Counted from the first letter of the stretch, positions 8,850 to 18,650 are shown. The stretch: 64,000 bases of DNA from an uncultured Bacteroidota bacterium (GCA_913060705.1 CAJXTX010000003.1:1-64000), one strand, 5' to 3'. The notes: generated from the sequence alone by a model not told the origin. Numbers and translations are program-made.

Positions 8850-9836
8850 TCAACGCAGAGACTGAATATACTGTTCTCTGACGCGTTTTGCGGTCTTGTG
8901 GTCACCTTCGTGACTCCAACCTGGCGGCATAAAAATGTAGGCCACCTTGTTGGCCAGTCCTGGAGCATTCCAAACGTCTTTAGCGAGCGCTATAATTTCT
9001 CCAAAATAAACATCCACAAAACTCCCACTATTTATCTCACGTGTAATCCCGTATTCGGGCTTTTGTTGCATATCTTCTTCTTGATAGGTCTTGAAAACGC
9101 GATCCCAAATGTTTAAGAGGTTGCAAAAATTGGTGTCCATATAAAGCGGGTTGCGCGCATGATGCACTCGGTGGTGCGAAGGCGTCAAAATAAAATGGTT
9201 CAACCATCCAAAACGGGCGTCTTTAATGAGGTTTTCGCCCACATGAATAAAGGCTCCATAGGTTCCATCAATGAACATAATCAAGAAAAGAAGTTCAGGT
9301 CGAATACCCAGGAGTATGCAAATAGAAGTACGAATGGTGTCTGCGTAAGGCGCCTCTAGAAAGAAGTGTGCGTGCGTTACTGATAAGTTCATGTCTTCAG
9401 GCGAATGATGGGTGGCATGAAGGCACCAAAACAAGCGCACCTTGTGGCCTAAATAATGATAAATGAAGTGTGCAAACTCCCAAACAATGTATCCGTAAAT
9501 AAACCAATACCAAGTTCCCGAAGTTTGAAACGGAGCAATAGGCTGAAGCCATCCGATCAAAAATCCGACCATACCTATGGCAATAAAGCGTCCAACGATA
9601 CGGTTGAATACATAAATCAGAAAATTCACCTTGTAGACCTTGGTCTGTGGTTTCTTGTAGACCAGTCCCAAAATAAATTCCAATAAGATGAGTAAAGGAA
9701 TAATAGGGTAAATCAGCGAGACGACACCGTCATAAGTTTTAAGCGCCTCGTAATTGCCGGTGCTTAAAATATCCCAGAGCGATCGTATACCAAGAAATCC
9801 TACAATTTCTTGGTAGAGCGTTTCAAGAAATTCCAT
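8850..9836 (-). CDS. Sterol desaturase / fatty acid hydroxylase superfamily protein
   Basis: A 328-residue membrane protein with hydrophobic spans near residues 40-62, 85-105 and 110-130, and the histidine clusters of the diiron hydroxylase superfamily: HYLGH, HATHH, and SHHRVHH. Such enzymes hydroxylate or desaturate lipid chains or related molecules at the membrane. The ATG at 9836 is preferred to a TTG three codons earlier. It is first in the leftward operon with M20, M19 and GNAT genes, 35 bases upstream of the M20 gene. Its lipid target is unknown. Confidence 0.88.
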   Translation of the reverse strand: MEFLETLYQEIVGFLGIRSLWDILSTGNYEALKTYDGVVSLIYPIIPLLILLEFILGLVYKKPQTKVYKVNFLIYVFNRIVGRFIAIGMVGFLIGWLQPIAPFQTSGTWYWFIYGYIVWEFAHFIYHYLGHKVRLFWCLHATHHSPEDMNLSVTHAHFFLEAPYADTIRTSICILLGIRPELLFLIMFIDGTYGAFIHVGENLIKDARFGWLNHFILTPSHHRVHHARNPLYMDTNFCNLLNIWDRVFKTYQEEDMQQKPEYGITREINSGSFVDVYFGEIIALAKDVWNAPGLANKVAYIFMPPGWSHEGDHKTAKRVREQYIQSLR

Positions 9837-9906
9837 AAAAATCAAGTTGTCTTTTGTGAGGCTTATCTATCTTAAGCTCTCAAAAGCTAACGAATTCTAT
9901 CGTCTT

Positions 9907-11397
9907 ATGCTAAAGTCTTCGGGGCAAAATGGGCCCAGTTTAAAAAGACAAATGGGTCTTTTCGCGGTGATTGCTACTGGGGTGTCCTCAATGGTTGGCG
10001 CATCAATCAATGTAGTTCCTATTATGATTCACCGCAGTGTTCCAGAAATTGGACCTTACGTAATACAGGCCTTTTTATTTGCGGCCATACCTGCCTTGCT
10101 TGCAGGTTTGGCCTACGCTATCCTCGGATCAGCTATGCCGCGCGCTGGAGGTAGCTATTTGTATGCAAGTAGAGGGTTGAGTCCGTACTGGGGGTTTATT
10201 GCAAGCTTTTCTCAATGGTTCGGACTTTCGATCGTTATCGGAGTGATTGCCTACATCAGCATCCCCTTCATTCGCGATATCGCTAACAATGCCGGATGGA
10301 TCGAGTTAGCCAATCTTCTCAATCAATCCTGGGTTCGCGTGATCTTAGGCCTCTCTTTAATCTGGGGATTTGTGTACGTCAATATTCGTGGAGTGAAGTC
10401 GTATACGCGATGGCTGATTCCGATGGTGGTATTGATCTTCACTTTGGGATCGATCGTGATTGTATCTGGATTGTTTTACGACAGTAACGACTTTATTCAA
10501 GCGCTTGCAGAAAAGCAATCCCTATCGTTCTCACCCACCAATGAAAAGGACTTTCAATGGCCCGTTTTTTTATCCGCGGCAGCGGTACTGTTTTCGAGCT
10601 TTATCGGTTTTGACGCGATTGCCCAGACCGGAAGCGAAGCCGTCAAAGCCTCACGAAACATACCCTTGGCGATCCTCATCGCTATTTTCGGTGTAGGCTT
10701 GTTTTATGTTTTATTCACACTATCTGTCTACCATATTGTTCCTTGGAGCTACGTCGCTTCTGAAGCTCAAACACAAGACATCACAGCCCCCGGATTGTTG
10801 AGTTTGGTCCTGCCAAAAGGGGTTGACGTTCTCATCTTAGCAGGCGCAGCTATTGCACTGATCAATGACCTTCCGGCCATGCTCTTATCGGTTTCTCGCT
10901 TGATGTTTGCATGGGCAAAGGACGCCATCTTTCCGCATGCCATCACTCGGGTTCACCCTACCTATTTTAGCCCTCATATCGCCTTGAATACAGCCGGTGC
11001 CATGGCCTCAATAGGAGTTCTGGGGTCACATTTTGCAGGTGATTTCTTTTTGGGCATTGATATCATGGTGACCTCTATGTTGGTCAATTTTCTCCTCATG
11101 TGTTTGACCGTACTCACTTTGCCCAAGGTGAATCCCACTCTCGCTCAAGAAATCGCCGTCTTTAAACACAGAGGTGTCCAACGATTTATAGGAGTAACAG
11201 GGATTATCTCTATCAGTGGATTCTTGGTTATCCATGTATTCAAAGACCTCAACCAGCAAGACATTCCGTGGTACTTTCACTCTACCTACATCTGGCTTAT
11301 TGTCATGCTTTTAGGGAGTGTGCTGTACACTGTTTCGTATCTTCGATCTCGCTCTATACGAGCTGAAGACCATTTCAAATCATTACCCAGTGAATAG
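9907..11397 (+). CDS. APC superfamily amino acid permease
   Basis: A 496-residue inner-membrane transporter with about a dozen hydrophobic segments. The first helix begins GLFAVIATGVSSMVGASINVV, the glycine-rich helix 1 typical of the amino acid-polyamine-organocation superfamily, and helix 6 carries FIGFDAIAQTGSEA. I start at the ATG at 9907 because the earlier in-frame start is TTG and adds an unconvincing 20-residue leader. The stop is three bases before the AKR-RidA fusion gene, so the two are almost certainly cotranscribed and the cargo is probably the substrate of that enzyme or its precursor: an amino acid or amine (inference). Confidence 0.92.
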   Translation: MLKSSGQNGPSLKRQMGLFAVIATGVSSMVGASINVVPIMIHRSVPEIGPYVIQAFLFAAIPALLAGLAYAILGSAMPRAGGSYLYASRGLSPYWGFIASFSQWFGLSIVIGVIAYISIPFIRDIANNAGWIELANLLNQSWVRVILGLSLIWGFVYVNIRGVKSYTRWLIPMVVLIFTLGSIVIVSGLFYDSNDFIQALAEKQSLSFSPTNEKDFQWPVFLSAAAVLFSSFIGFDAIAQTGSEAVKASRNIPLAILIAIFGVGLFYVLFTLSVYHIVPWSYVASEAQTQDITAPGLLSLVLPKGVDVLILAGAAIALINDLPAMLLSVSRLMFAWAKDAIFPHAITRVHPTYFSPHIALNTAGAMASIGVLGSHFAGDFFLGIDIMVTSMLVNFLLMCLTVLTLPKVNPTLAQEIAVFKHRGVQRFIGVTGIISISGFLVIHVFKDLNQQDIPWYFHSTYIWLIVMLLGSVLYTVSYLRSRSIRAEDHFKSLPSE

Positions 11398-11400
11398 CTT

Positions 11401-12852
11401 ATGAATCCTTATTGTGACTTGTCGCCTTCATTGCGCATCCCCAGAATGTTGATTGGCCTGTGGCAAATTGCCGATATCGAGCGCAAGAAAGGAACGCTCG
11501 ACCCTACTGAGGCGGCCGCTTACATGCGGCCTTATGTCGAAAATGGACTGTATGCCTTTGACATGGCAGACCACTATGGATCAAGCGAGATCATAACAGG
11601 AACATTTAAGAACAACTATACGGGTTCAGAGCAGGTAAAACTTTTTACCAAATGGGTGCCTGAACCGGGTAAAACTAGTCGCGACATCGTAAGGGCAGCA
11701 GTAGAGAAAGCGCTTGAACGCATGAAACAGTCTTCTATCGATCTCATGCAATTTCATGCTTGGCACTACCCCGATCCTAGCTACCTAGATGCCTTGTACT
11801 TCCTGAACGAACTGCGTGAAGAAGGGCTTATCGAACACCTAGGGCTGACGAATTTTGATGCAGCACATTTGCGAATTGTCGCCTCATCTGGTATCAAAGT
11901 GGTAAGCAATCAGGTTTCGCATTCTGTCATTGATAGGCGCGCCAACCACAAGTTGCGAGAGGTTTGTGAAGCATACGATATCAAGCTGCTGGCCTATGGA
12001 ACACTCGCGGGCGGATTTCTCTCAGACAAATGGTTACGCCAGCCTGAACCCCAAGCAGAAGCATTAAGTACCTGGTCGCAAATGAAATACAAACGCTTTA
12101 TAGACGCGGCTGGAGGTTGGTCTGTGTTTCAAGAAGTCCTAGAAGCCTTACATACGGTGGCCCAAAAGCATCAAAGCAGTATTGCCAGTGTTGCCAGTCG
12201 ATTTGTCTTAGAAAATCCGGCTGTAGGAGCCATCATTGTTGGTGCGCGACTGGGTGAACGTTCTCACATAGAAGAACACAAGAACTGCTTAGCTCTTGAA
12301 TTGGATGAGAACGATATACAGGGTATTCAAGAGGCACAGTCTAAACTAAGCCCCATACCTGGGGATTGTGGAGACGAATATAGAAAACCACCCTTCTTAA
12401 CCGCATCCGGTGATCTAAGCCATCATGTAGAAGCTATTCCAGCGGTCTTTGAGCCTGTTTCAAAGGGGCCCAACCATCAGAAGGTATACAGCAATACGGT
12501 ATGGGAAGGCTTTGCTGGATACTGTAGGGCCGTACGAAAAGGAAACACGATTCATGTTTCGGGCACCACTGCTACTCACGAAAGCGCACAGATCGGTATG
12601 AATGATGCCGCCGCTCAGACCCATTATATCATCGACAAGATTGAAGCCTCTTTGAATGCTTTGGGCGGATCGTTGAACGATGTAGTCCGCACCCGAATCT
12701 TTGTGAATGAACTCAAAGACTGGGAGGCCGTTGCACGTGCACATGGGGAGCGTTTCTACGGTATCGATCCGGCCAACACTCTGGTAGAGGCTAGGCTCGT
12801 TGGCGAGGGGTATTTAGTCGAAATCGAAGCCGAGGCTATTCTAGACGCTTAA
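11401..12852 (+). CDS. Fusion protein: aldo/keto reductase + RidA-family domain
   Basis: A 483-residue cytoplasmic protein made of two known domains. Residues about 10-325 form an aldo/keto reductase barrel with all four catalytic residues: Asp54 and Tyr59 (FDMADHYG), Lys84 (LFTKW) and His119 (MQFHA); the C-terminal SVASRFVLENPAVGAIIVGAR region fits NADPH binding. After a linker, residues about 355-483 are a RidA/YjgF domain, keeping the key Arg465 (VEARL) and the acidic VEIEAEA strand. RidA proteins hydrolyse reactive imines or enamines to ketones, and the reductase could then reduce a carbonyl. It is three bases behind an APC permease. The end overlaps the convergent beta-propeller gene by 17 bases. 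Confidence 0.9.
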   Translation: MNPYCDLSPSLRIPRMLIGLWQIADIERKKGTLDPTEAAAYMRPYVENGLYAFDMADHYGSSEIITGTFKNNYTGSEQVKLFTKWVPEPGKTSRDIVRAAVEKALERMKQSSIDLMQFHAWHYPDPSYLDALYFLNELREEGLIEHLGLTNFDAAHLRIVASSGIKVVSNQVSHSVIDRRANHKLREVCEAYDIKLLAYGTLAGGFLSDKWLRQPEPQAEALSTWSQMKYKRFIDAAGGWSVFQEVLEALHTVAQKHQSSIASVASRFVLENPAVGAIIVGARLGERSHIEEHKNCLALELDENDIQGIQEAQSKLSPIPGDCGDEYRKPPFLTASGDLSHHVEAIPAVFEPVSKGPNHQKVYSNTVWEGFAGYCRAVRKGNTIHVSGTTATHESAQIGMNDAAAQTHYIIDKIEASLNALGGSLNDVVRTRIFVNELKDWEAVARAHGERFYGIDPANTLVEARLVGEGYLVEIEAEAILDA

Positions 12853-15844
12853 GAAACGCCTCCACTTGATTCACGTAGTTATCTATTTCTTTTTCGGCCG
12901 CTTCTAATCGGGCGTATTCTTGGTCTGAAATAGGCTGGGTTCTTGCTCTTCCGATTTTTAGAAGGCCGCTCAACACTTTATGAGGTGTTCTTTTAGTGCT
13001 TTGCCACGCACCCACCTGTCGATCAACAGGACGGTCTCGACCCTCGAGCAGCCACTTCTTAGCCATCAGTTTTTCTGGGCTATCTTCTTCTAATAAAGAC
13101 TCGGCCGCAGTCAAGCGATTGTAGACCTCAGCAAAGCGCGCTACTAGATTATCGAGTTGCTTGTTGAATGTATATAGCTCTTGCTCCACAGCTTCATCAA
13201 TGACAAAACGAGGATCGTTAATGACTTCAACCTTCGAAGAAGTGCTGTAATCGTTATAGGTAAGCTCGGCGGTATAAGTGCCCGCTAGCACCGGAATACC
13301 CCTAGATTCTTCGCTCACCCATGCCCCGGGCAGACGATGCATTTGTTCGTCTAACTTCCATTGCACATAATTCAATCCTTGTGTAAGATTCCCCGCTTTA
13401 AGCTGTTGAATAACACGAGACGAAGCGTCTTTAATAGTCAGCTGAATACTGTCGTTCTCCTCAGGGGTATCGGTTACATAAAACGGTATCTCAGCACGCT
13501 GAAAGACTCGGTTTTCTCCTTCAAAGGTGGTGTGAAATCCGGTCCAAATATTTCCGGGTGGATTGATAAACAACCCCTTTACCTGTACCACCTCATTCAT
13601 TGGTAAGGCCTGAAGAGGCGCTGTAAGTTCACCGGCAGCAATCGCCCTTAAACTGAGTAAATCGTCGAGTACCCATATGGCGCGTCCAAAAGTTCCCACC
13701 ACCAAAGCCGACTCGGGTTCTTGAATGAACAAATCGCGGGTAGAAACCGAAGGAAAGCCATTCTTGAATTGAACCCAATGCGCTCCGGCATCAATCGTAA
13801 TATAAAGTCCGTGTTCAGTGCCTAAAAACTGTAAAGCAGGCACCTCGGGGTCTTGGACGAAAGCTAAAGCGTATCCTCTAACCCCCTTGTCTTTCAACAC
13901 ATTGGTCCATGTCTTTCCTTGGTCGAGCGTTTGAAATAGATACGGACTGTAATCGCCTTGGCGGTAGTTGTTCACCACTAGCCAGGCTATGTTTGCGTCA
14001 TGCGGTGATGCATGAATACGGGCAATCCATGCCTGTTCTGGTAAGCCTTTGATCCGTTTGGTTAGATTCTTCCAATGGGCTCCTCCATCGGTAGTCACGT
14101 GTACTTGACCGTCATCACTGCCCGTCCATATAAGATTTGGATCAATACGGCTAGGCGCGATAGACAGAAGACTGTTATAGTTTTCGGCCCCTGAGATGTC
14201 GAGAGTGAGTCCTCCGTAGTCGCCCTTTTGATGTTCTGGATTATTGGTGGTGAGGTCAGGTGATAACACGCTCCAGCTGGCGCCCTTATCTTCTGATCTA
14301 TGCACAAATTGTGATCCGTAATACACCGCGTTCGGGTTGAACGGATCTTTCGCAAAGGCAGCATTCCAATTAAAACGCAAAGGAGTTTCGGGGTCCTCTG
14401 TGGGCGGCTGAATACTCTGGTAATAACCGGTGAGCTTGTCGTATCGATACAGATCTCCATTTTGAGAAGTTCCGTAACCGAAACGAGGATTGTCTAAGTC
14501 AGGAGCGATGTAAAATCCGTCTCCGCCTACCAGATATTGCCAGTAAAGAGTTCGTATTCCGCCGCGCTTCCAGGTATAGGCCGGACCCGACCAGTTTCCG
14601 TTATCCTGCATCCCTCCATAAACATTGAAAGGACGTTCATGATCGGCGCTGATTTGATAAAACTGGGCTACCGGAATGGTCTCTGGAAAATACCAACTAC
14701 GACCGTGGTCGTAGGTAATACCTAGGCCTCCATCACCCCCTATCACAAAGTGCTTCGGATCAGCAGGATCGATCCACATCGCATGAAAGTCGGCGTGAAT
14801 CCCTTTGGTTTCGTCGGCCGGAATCATGGGCACAGGGTCAAAACTTTCACCTCCGTCATAACTCACTGATAGAGGCTGGTAAATATTGTAAAGACGGTCA
14901 GGGTCTTTTGAATCAACGGCCAGATCTTGAAAATAAAAAGGGCGGTTATTCGTGAATTTAGGATTGTCGTTGATCAGTGTCCAAGAACGTCCTCCATTTT
15001 CGCTTCTGTACAAGGCGTTCTTTTCGGCCTCAATCTTCGCATACATGCGATCGGGTTGAGAGGGTGCTATAGCTACTCCTATACGTCCTAAGACCCCCTC
15101 AGGCAAGCCGTGTTCAGGACCCAATTGAATCCAATTCGCTCCGCCGTCTTCTGTAACAAACAACCCTGATCCTGCCCCTCCAGAAACAAAAGAATACGGA
15201 GTTCGGCGATGGTCGTACATGGCCACAAACAAGCGTTTAGGATTTTCAGGGTGCATCACCATATCTGCAACACCTGAGGTTTGATTGGTATACAATAGCC
15301 GTTCAAAATGCCGCCCTCCATCACTAGTTTTGTATAATCCCCGATCTGTATTGGGCGTGAAAGGATCTCCATGTGCCCCTATGTACGCGGTATTTGAATC
15401 TATGGGGTCGATGAGAATGCGATGAATAGACTTGGTTTTTTCTAGCCCCAGATGCTTCCAGGTGGCACCTCCATCTTCGCTTTTAAAGAGGCCCATTCCA
15501 AGGTTGACTGAATTGCGCGGATTTCCTTCACCCGTTCCTACCCAGATGATATCCGCATTGTTTGGATCAATCGCCACCGCCCCGATGTTTTGGGTGGGTT
15601 GATCGTCGAAAATAGGTTCCCATGCCGATCCGCCGTTTGTAGACTTCCAAACCCCTCCAGAAGCGGCTCCAACCACCATGATTTTAGGGTCAGTTACAGC
15701 AACAGCTATGGCTGTGATTCGTCCGCTCATATTTGCCGGACCTACATTGCGGATTTTAAGCTGTTTAATCTGACTGAGGTCAAGTTGCTGCGCGGTTACA
15801 AAAAGAGGAAGCAGTGCAAAAAGCAATAGGAATTTCTTAAACAT
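12836..15844 (-). CDS. Exported VPS10/BNR-type beta-propeller protein
   Basis: A 1002-residue exported protein (signal MFKKFLLLFALLPLFVTAQ). It contains many Asp-box/BNR-like repeats of the form S-x-D/N-G-G-x-x-W, for example KSTNGGSAW, KSEDGGATW, RSENGGRSW and TTDGGAHW, between residues about 60 and 720. This predicts one or two beta-propellers like those of sortilin/VPS10 proteins and of proteins often labelled glycosyl hydrolase. The last 250 residues form a beta-sandwich-like part and a charged helical tail. No sialidase catalytic set is evident, so binding of a ligand is as likely as hydrolysis. It is divergent from the DUF885-like gene across 70 bases. Confidence 0.82.
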   Translation of the reverse strand: MFKKFLLLFALLPLFVTAQQLDLSQIKQLKIRNVGPANMSGRITAIAVAVTDPKIMVVGAASGGVWKSTNGGSAWEPIFDDQPTQNIGAVAIDPNNADIIWVGTGEGNPRNSVNLGMGLFKSEDGGATWKHLGLEKTKSIHRILIDPIDSNTAYIGAHGDPFTPNTDRGLYKTSDGGRHFERLLYTNQTSGVADMVMHPENPKRLFVAMYDHRRTPYSFVSGGAGSGLFVTEDGGANWIQLGPEHGLPEGVLGRIGVAIAPSQPDRMYAKIEAEKNALYRSENGGRSWTLINDNPKFTNNRPFYFQDLAVDSKDPDRLYNIYQPLSVSYDGGESFDPVPMIPADETKGIHADFHAMWIDPADPKHFVIGGDGGLGITYDHGRSWYFPETIPVAQFYQISADHERPFNVYGGMQDNGNWSGPAYTWKRGGIRTLYWQYLVGGDGFYIAPDLDNPRFGYGTSQNGDLYRYDKLTGYYQSIQPPTEDPETPLRFNWNAAFAKDPFNPNAVYYGSQFVHRSEDKGASWSVLSPDLTTNNPEHQKGDYGGLTLDISGAENYNSLLSIAPSRIDPNLIWTGSDDGQVHVTTDGGAHWKNLTKRIKGLPEQAWIARIHASPHDANIAWLVVNNYRQGDYSPYLFQTLDQGKTWTNVLKDKGVRGYALAFVQDPEVPALQFLGTEHGLYITIDAGAHWVQFKNGFPSVSTRDLFIQEPESALVVGTFGRAIWVLDDLLSLRAIAAGELTAPLQALPMNEVVQVKGLFINPPGNIWTGFHTTFEGENRVFQRAEIPFYVTDTPEENDSIQLTIKDASSRVIQQLKAGNLTQGLNYVQWKLDEQMHRLPGAWVSEESRGIPVLAGTYTAELTYNDYSTSSKVEVINDPRFVIDEAVEQELYTFNKQLDNLVARFAEVYNRLTAAESLLEEDSPEKLMAKKWLLEGRDRPVDRQVGAWQSTKRTPHKVLSGLLKIGRARTQPISDQEYARLEAAEKEIDNYVNQVEAFLKRLE

Positions 15845-15914
15845 GGAATGAGATTTTCGCTTTTACAATGTAAGTGAAAATTTGTTTCTTTAATCCTATT
15901 CCAAGTACTCCATT

Positions 15915-17591
15915 ATGCCGCTACTCCGCTCTCATTTTAGAAGTATCAGCCTGATATTTTTGTTTCTAGGCACCACCGTCGCCCTTCGTGCACAAGAACA
16001 AGCGTTGATCGATTTGTTCACTGCATGGCGCGCCTTTGAGGTTCCCGCTACCGATGAGGCCCCCTTTGATTATTCAGAACAAGCCTTTGAGGCGCGATGG
16101 CCAGAATACCTCGACCTTAGGGCTCAACTAGAAGCGTTTGACCGTACTGACTGGTCGGTGAAGTCGCAAGTAGATTGGATGTTGTTATGGGCTGAGATGA
16201 ACGGATACGCCTTCAATCAACACATCCTCAAACCGTGGCAAAGAGACCCTGCCTTTTATAAAGTCTTATGGACAGACCAAAGCGACGTACCCGCCCATGA
16301 AGGCCCAACCAATCATGCGGTTATTGAATGGTGGCAGTACAGCAAGCCATTTTCTAAAGAGGACCGCGCCGAGCTACTTTCAAAGCTCTCGTACATTCCG
16401 ACTTTTTATGATCAGGCCAAACGCAATCTAACGGGGAATGCGCGAGAATTATGGGTCGCAGGCATTAGAGATATCGAACAACAAGCTAGAGCCTTGCGTG
16501 AACTCTCCTCAGATGAAGTATTTCAGAAAAACAGAGCACTAAACAAAGCCCTCAATCAAGCAATAGGGGCCACTGAAGATTTGAAAGAGTGGCTAGAACG
16601 CGAAGCACCCAAAAAAACAGGGGCATCTGGAATCGGAAAAGCGTATTATTCATGGTATCAACGCAATGTGCATCTCGTACCCCTAAACTGGAGCGACGAA
16701 GTTATGTTGCTTAAGCGCGAATTGGCGCGAGCTTGGTCTTCTCTGACCCTTGAGGAACACAAAAATCGAAACCTGCCTCAACTAAAGGCGGCCGATTCAG
16801 AAGAAAGCTACCATCAGCAGGCTTCTCAGGCTGCAGATGAGCTAGTCGATTTTTTAGCGCGCAATGATATCGTAAGCGTTAAATCGTATTACCGTCCAGC
16901 CCTTGAACCTCATTTGGGTCGATACATTCCTGCCGATCGGCGCAATTTCTTTTGGATTACGGCGCATCTAGATCCCAAACCGCTCTACTCTCATTTTTAT
17001 CATTGGTTTGAGTTGGCACGAATGGAGCAAGAACCGCATGCCGACCCTATTCGAAGAGGGGCACTGCTTTACAACATCTTTGACTCTAGAAATGAAGGCA
17101 TGGCCACCGCCGTAGAGGAGTTCTTTATGCAAGCCGGACTGTATGAGAACAACCCGAGAGCCCGAGAGATTGTATACATTCTCATTGCACAGCGCGCGGC
17201 CCGTGGACTGGGATCACTCTATGCACACGCCAATCTGCAAACGATGGAAGAAGCCGGAACGATCCACTCAGAATACACCCCAAGAGGATGGATGAAAACA
17301 GAGAAAGAGCTCCTGCTTTTTGAACAACATTTATACCTCAGACAACCCGGGTACGGCACCAGTTATATTACTGGAAAATATTTGATGGAACACACCTTAA
17401 TGGCTTATGCCAAGTCGAAAGAACAAAGCGACTCAAAAGGACTTCTTCGCTCTTACTTCGATGGATTAAATGCTATCGGAAACATTCCTGTCTCATTAGG
17501 GCAATGGGAGCTCACAGGTTCTTCTGCCTTAATCGATGAAATTTTAGAGCAATATATTCCGCTAGAACAACTCATAAAACATCAGGAATAA
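15915..17591 (+). CDS. Exported DUF885-like protein, putative hydrolase
   Basis: A 558-residue protein with an N-terminal signal (FLFLGTTVALRAQ). The C-terminal half resembles DUF885: an EGMATAVEEFFMQAGLY segment near residue 398 matches the EGWA-type helix, and a GYGTSYITGKYLMEH segment near 478 matches the conserved PGxxxxYxxG helix. The TPGHH-type motif of many DUF885 members is not obvious, so catalytic activity is uncertain. The protein is largely helical and charged. The stop codon touches a terminator hairpin that serves the convergent DUF1080 gene. Confidence 0.65.
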   Translation: MPLLRSHFRSISLIFLFLGTTVALRAQEQALIDLFTAWRAFEVPATDEAPFDYSEQAFEARWPEYLDLRAQLEAFDRTDWSVKSQVDWMLLWAEMNGYAFNQHILKPWQRDPAFYKVLWTDQSDVPAHEGPTNHAVIEWWQYSKPFSKEDRAELLSKLSYIPTFYDQAKRNLTGNARELWVAGIRDIEQQARALRELSSDEVFQKNRALNKALNQAIGATEDLKEWLEREAPKKTGASGIGKAYYSWYQRNVHLVPLNWSDEVMLLKRELARAWSSLTLEEHKNRNLPQLKAADSEESYHQQASQAADELVDFLARNDIVSVKSYYRPALEPHLGRYIPADRRNFFWITAHLDPKPLYSHFYHWFELARMEQEPHADPIRRGALLYNIFDSRNEGMATAVEEFFMQAGLYENNPRAREIVYILIAQRAARGLGSLYAHANLQTMEEAGTIHSEYTPRGWMKTEKELLLFEQHLYLRQPGYGTSYITGKYLMEHTLMAYAKSKEQSDSKGLLRSYFDGLNAIGNIPVSLGQWELTGSSALIDEILEQYIPLEQLIKHQE

Positions 17592-17617
17592 AAAAAGGGC
17601 CTCTTAACAGAGGCCCC
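17591..17617 (-). terminator. Intrinsic terminator of the DUF1080 gene
   Basis: Perfect 8-base arms (GGGCCTCT at 17598-17605, complement at 17610-17617) with a TAAC loop. Read on the - strand the hairpin is followed by seven Ts (17591-17597). It lies about 30 bases past the stop of the leftward DUF1080 gene and touches the stop codon of the rightward DUF885-like gene. Confidence 0.85.
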
Positions 17618-17646
17618 CTTCGACTTAAACAAATGCGAGTGTTAGT

Positions 17647-18600
17647 TTAGTCTTTAGGTACCGAAATGGTTAGATTTCGGTATTCGATTGGACCATGATC
17701 TCCTTGAAGTAAGATCGGCCCTGGTTCTCCCTCTTTAGAATCGAGTGCGCCTCCAGTGATTCCGGGAATCAATGCATCGGTGATGACAGATTTTCCGTTC
17801 AACACCACAGTGACACGCCTTCCTACTAGAGTAATATCATAAGTTTGCCATTCTCCGGCAGGCTTAGAAGCATTTTCATTCGGCGTTAGAAATCCATACA
17901 GACCGCCTATGTAATGCGAATTCGGAACGCGTCCGTAATTGTCTTCAACCTGTACCTCATAACGACCACGCAAATACACCCCTGAGTTAGATCCCTCAGG
18001 ATATCTGAATTCAAGATGTAATTTAAAATCGTCATAGACCTCTTCAGTCATCAGATTCACACCTGATTCTGGATTGGTTAGCACTCCATCAACTGCCTTC
18101 CATTGGTTTGAGCGATTGGTGGTTTGCGGTTTCCAGCCAGCAAGACTTTCACCGTCAAAAATAGGCTGAGGTTTGGTCCATTTTTTAGGAGCTTCTCGCT
18201 CTAAAGATGGAGCACGCACACCGGTAAAGGTAACTGCCTGCCCAGTGTTCATGATAATATTCCCTTGAAGCGTATCACCGTCTCTGGTTCCGCTTAAATG
18301 CATGTATTGATTCCCCATCCATTGAGGCGGAATACTGAAGTTAAAACTGTCGCCGTTTTCAAACACCTCAGCAATAGGTCTGGCCGATCCTGCAAAACTC
18401 ACATAGCGTCCGATAAGGGTTCGAGTTCCTGAAAACTCTACCTCGAGCCATGACGGCAGTATAGTGTCGCCGTATTGTATCTCTAAGTCCCACGATCCGA
18501 TTAAGGGAGAATTGGATTGAGCTTTGAGTTGACTAGAGAAGCCTATGAATAATAGAAAAAAGACTCCTAGGTAAATTGCAAGGTTCTTTTGAGTGCGCAT
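17647..18600 (-). CDS. Exported DUF1080 protein (3-keto-glycoside hydrolase-like domain)
   Basis: A 317-residue exported protein: a signal peptide (LAIYLGVFFLLFIGFSSQLKAQ), an N-terminal beta domain (about 30-135), then a DUF1080 jelly-roll (about 140-317) with IFDGESLAGWKP, SNSGVYLRGRYEVQV and a terminal IEYRNLTI strand. DUF1080 members include enzymes that cleave 3-keto-disaccharides and glycosides. I start at the ATG at 18600, where the signal begins, not at an earlier in-frame codon. It stands alone with its own promoter-like sequence and terminator. Two more DUF1080 proteins are at 56087-57457. Confidence 0.88.
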   Translation of the reverse strand: MRTQKNLAIYLGVFFLLFIGFSSQLKAQSNSPLIGSWDLEIQYGDTILPSWLEVEFSGTRTLIGRYVSFAGSARPIAEVFENGDSFNFSIPPQWMGNQYMHLSGTRDGDTLQGNIIMNTGQAVTFTGVRAPSLEREAPKKWTKPQPIFDGESLAGWKPQTTNRSNQWKAVDGVLTNPESGVNLMTEEVYDDFKLHLEFRYPEGSNSGVYLRGRYEVQVEDNYGRVPNSHYIGGLYGFLTPNENASKPAGEWQTYDITLVGRRVTVVLNGKSVITDALIPGITGGALDSKEGEPGPILLQGDHGPIEYRNLTISVPKD

Positions 18601-18620
18601 ATCAATTGGTTTATTATGAA

Positions 18621-18650
18621 AAAATATAGGCATATTAGGCTTCTGATCAA
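18621..18650 (-). promoter_or_regulatory. Bacteroidota-type promoter for the DUF1080 gene
   Basis: On the - strand TTG (18648-18650) is separated by exactly 19 bases from TATATTTT (18621-18628), which differs from the TAnnTTTG consensus only in the last base. It lies 20 bases before the ATG at 18600, a plausible leader length. Consensus match by eye only. Confidence 0.5.

Noticed and set aside
14095-14460. 121-codon frame within the beta-propeller gene on the same strand
   Set aside because: It is an alternate frame inside a gene with consistent repeats; no start signal or family match.
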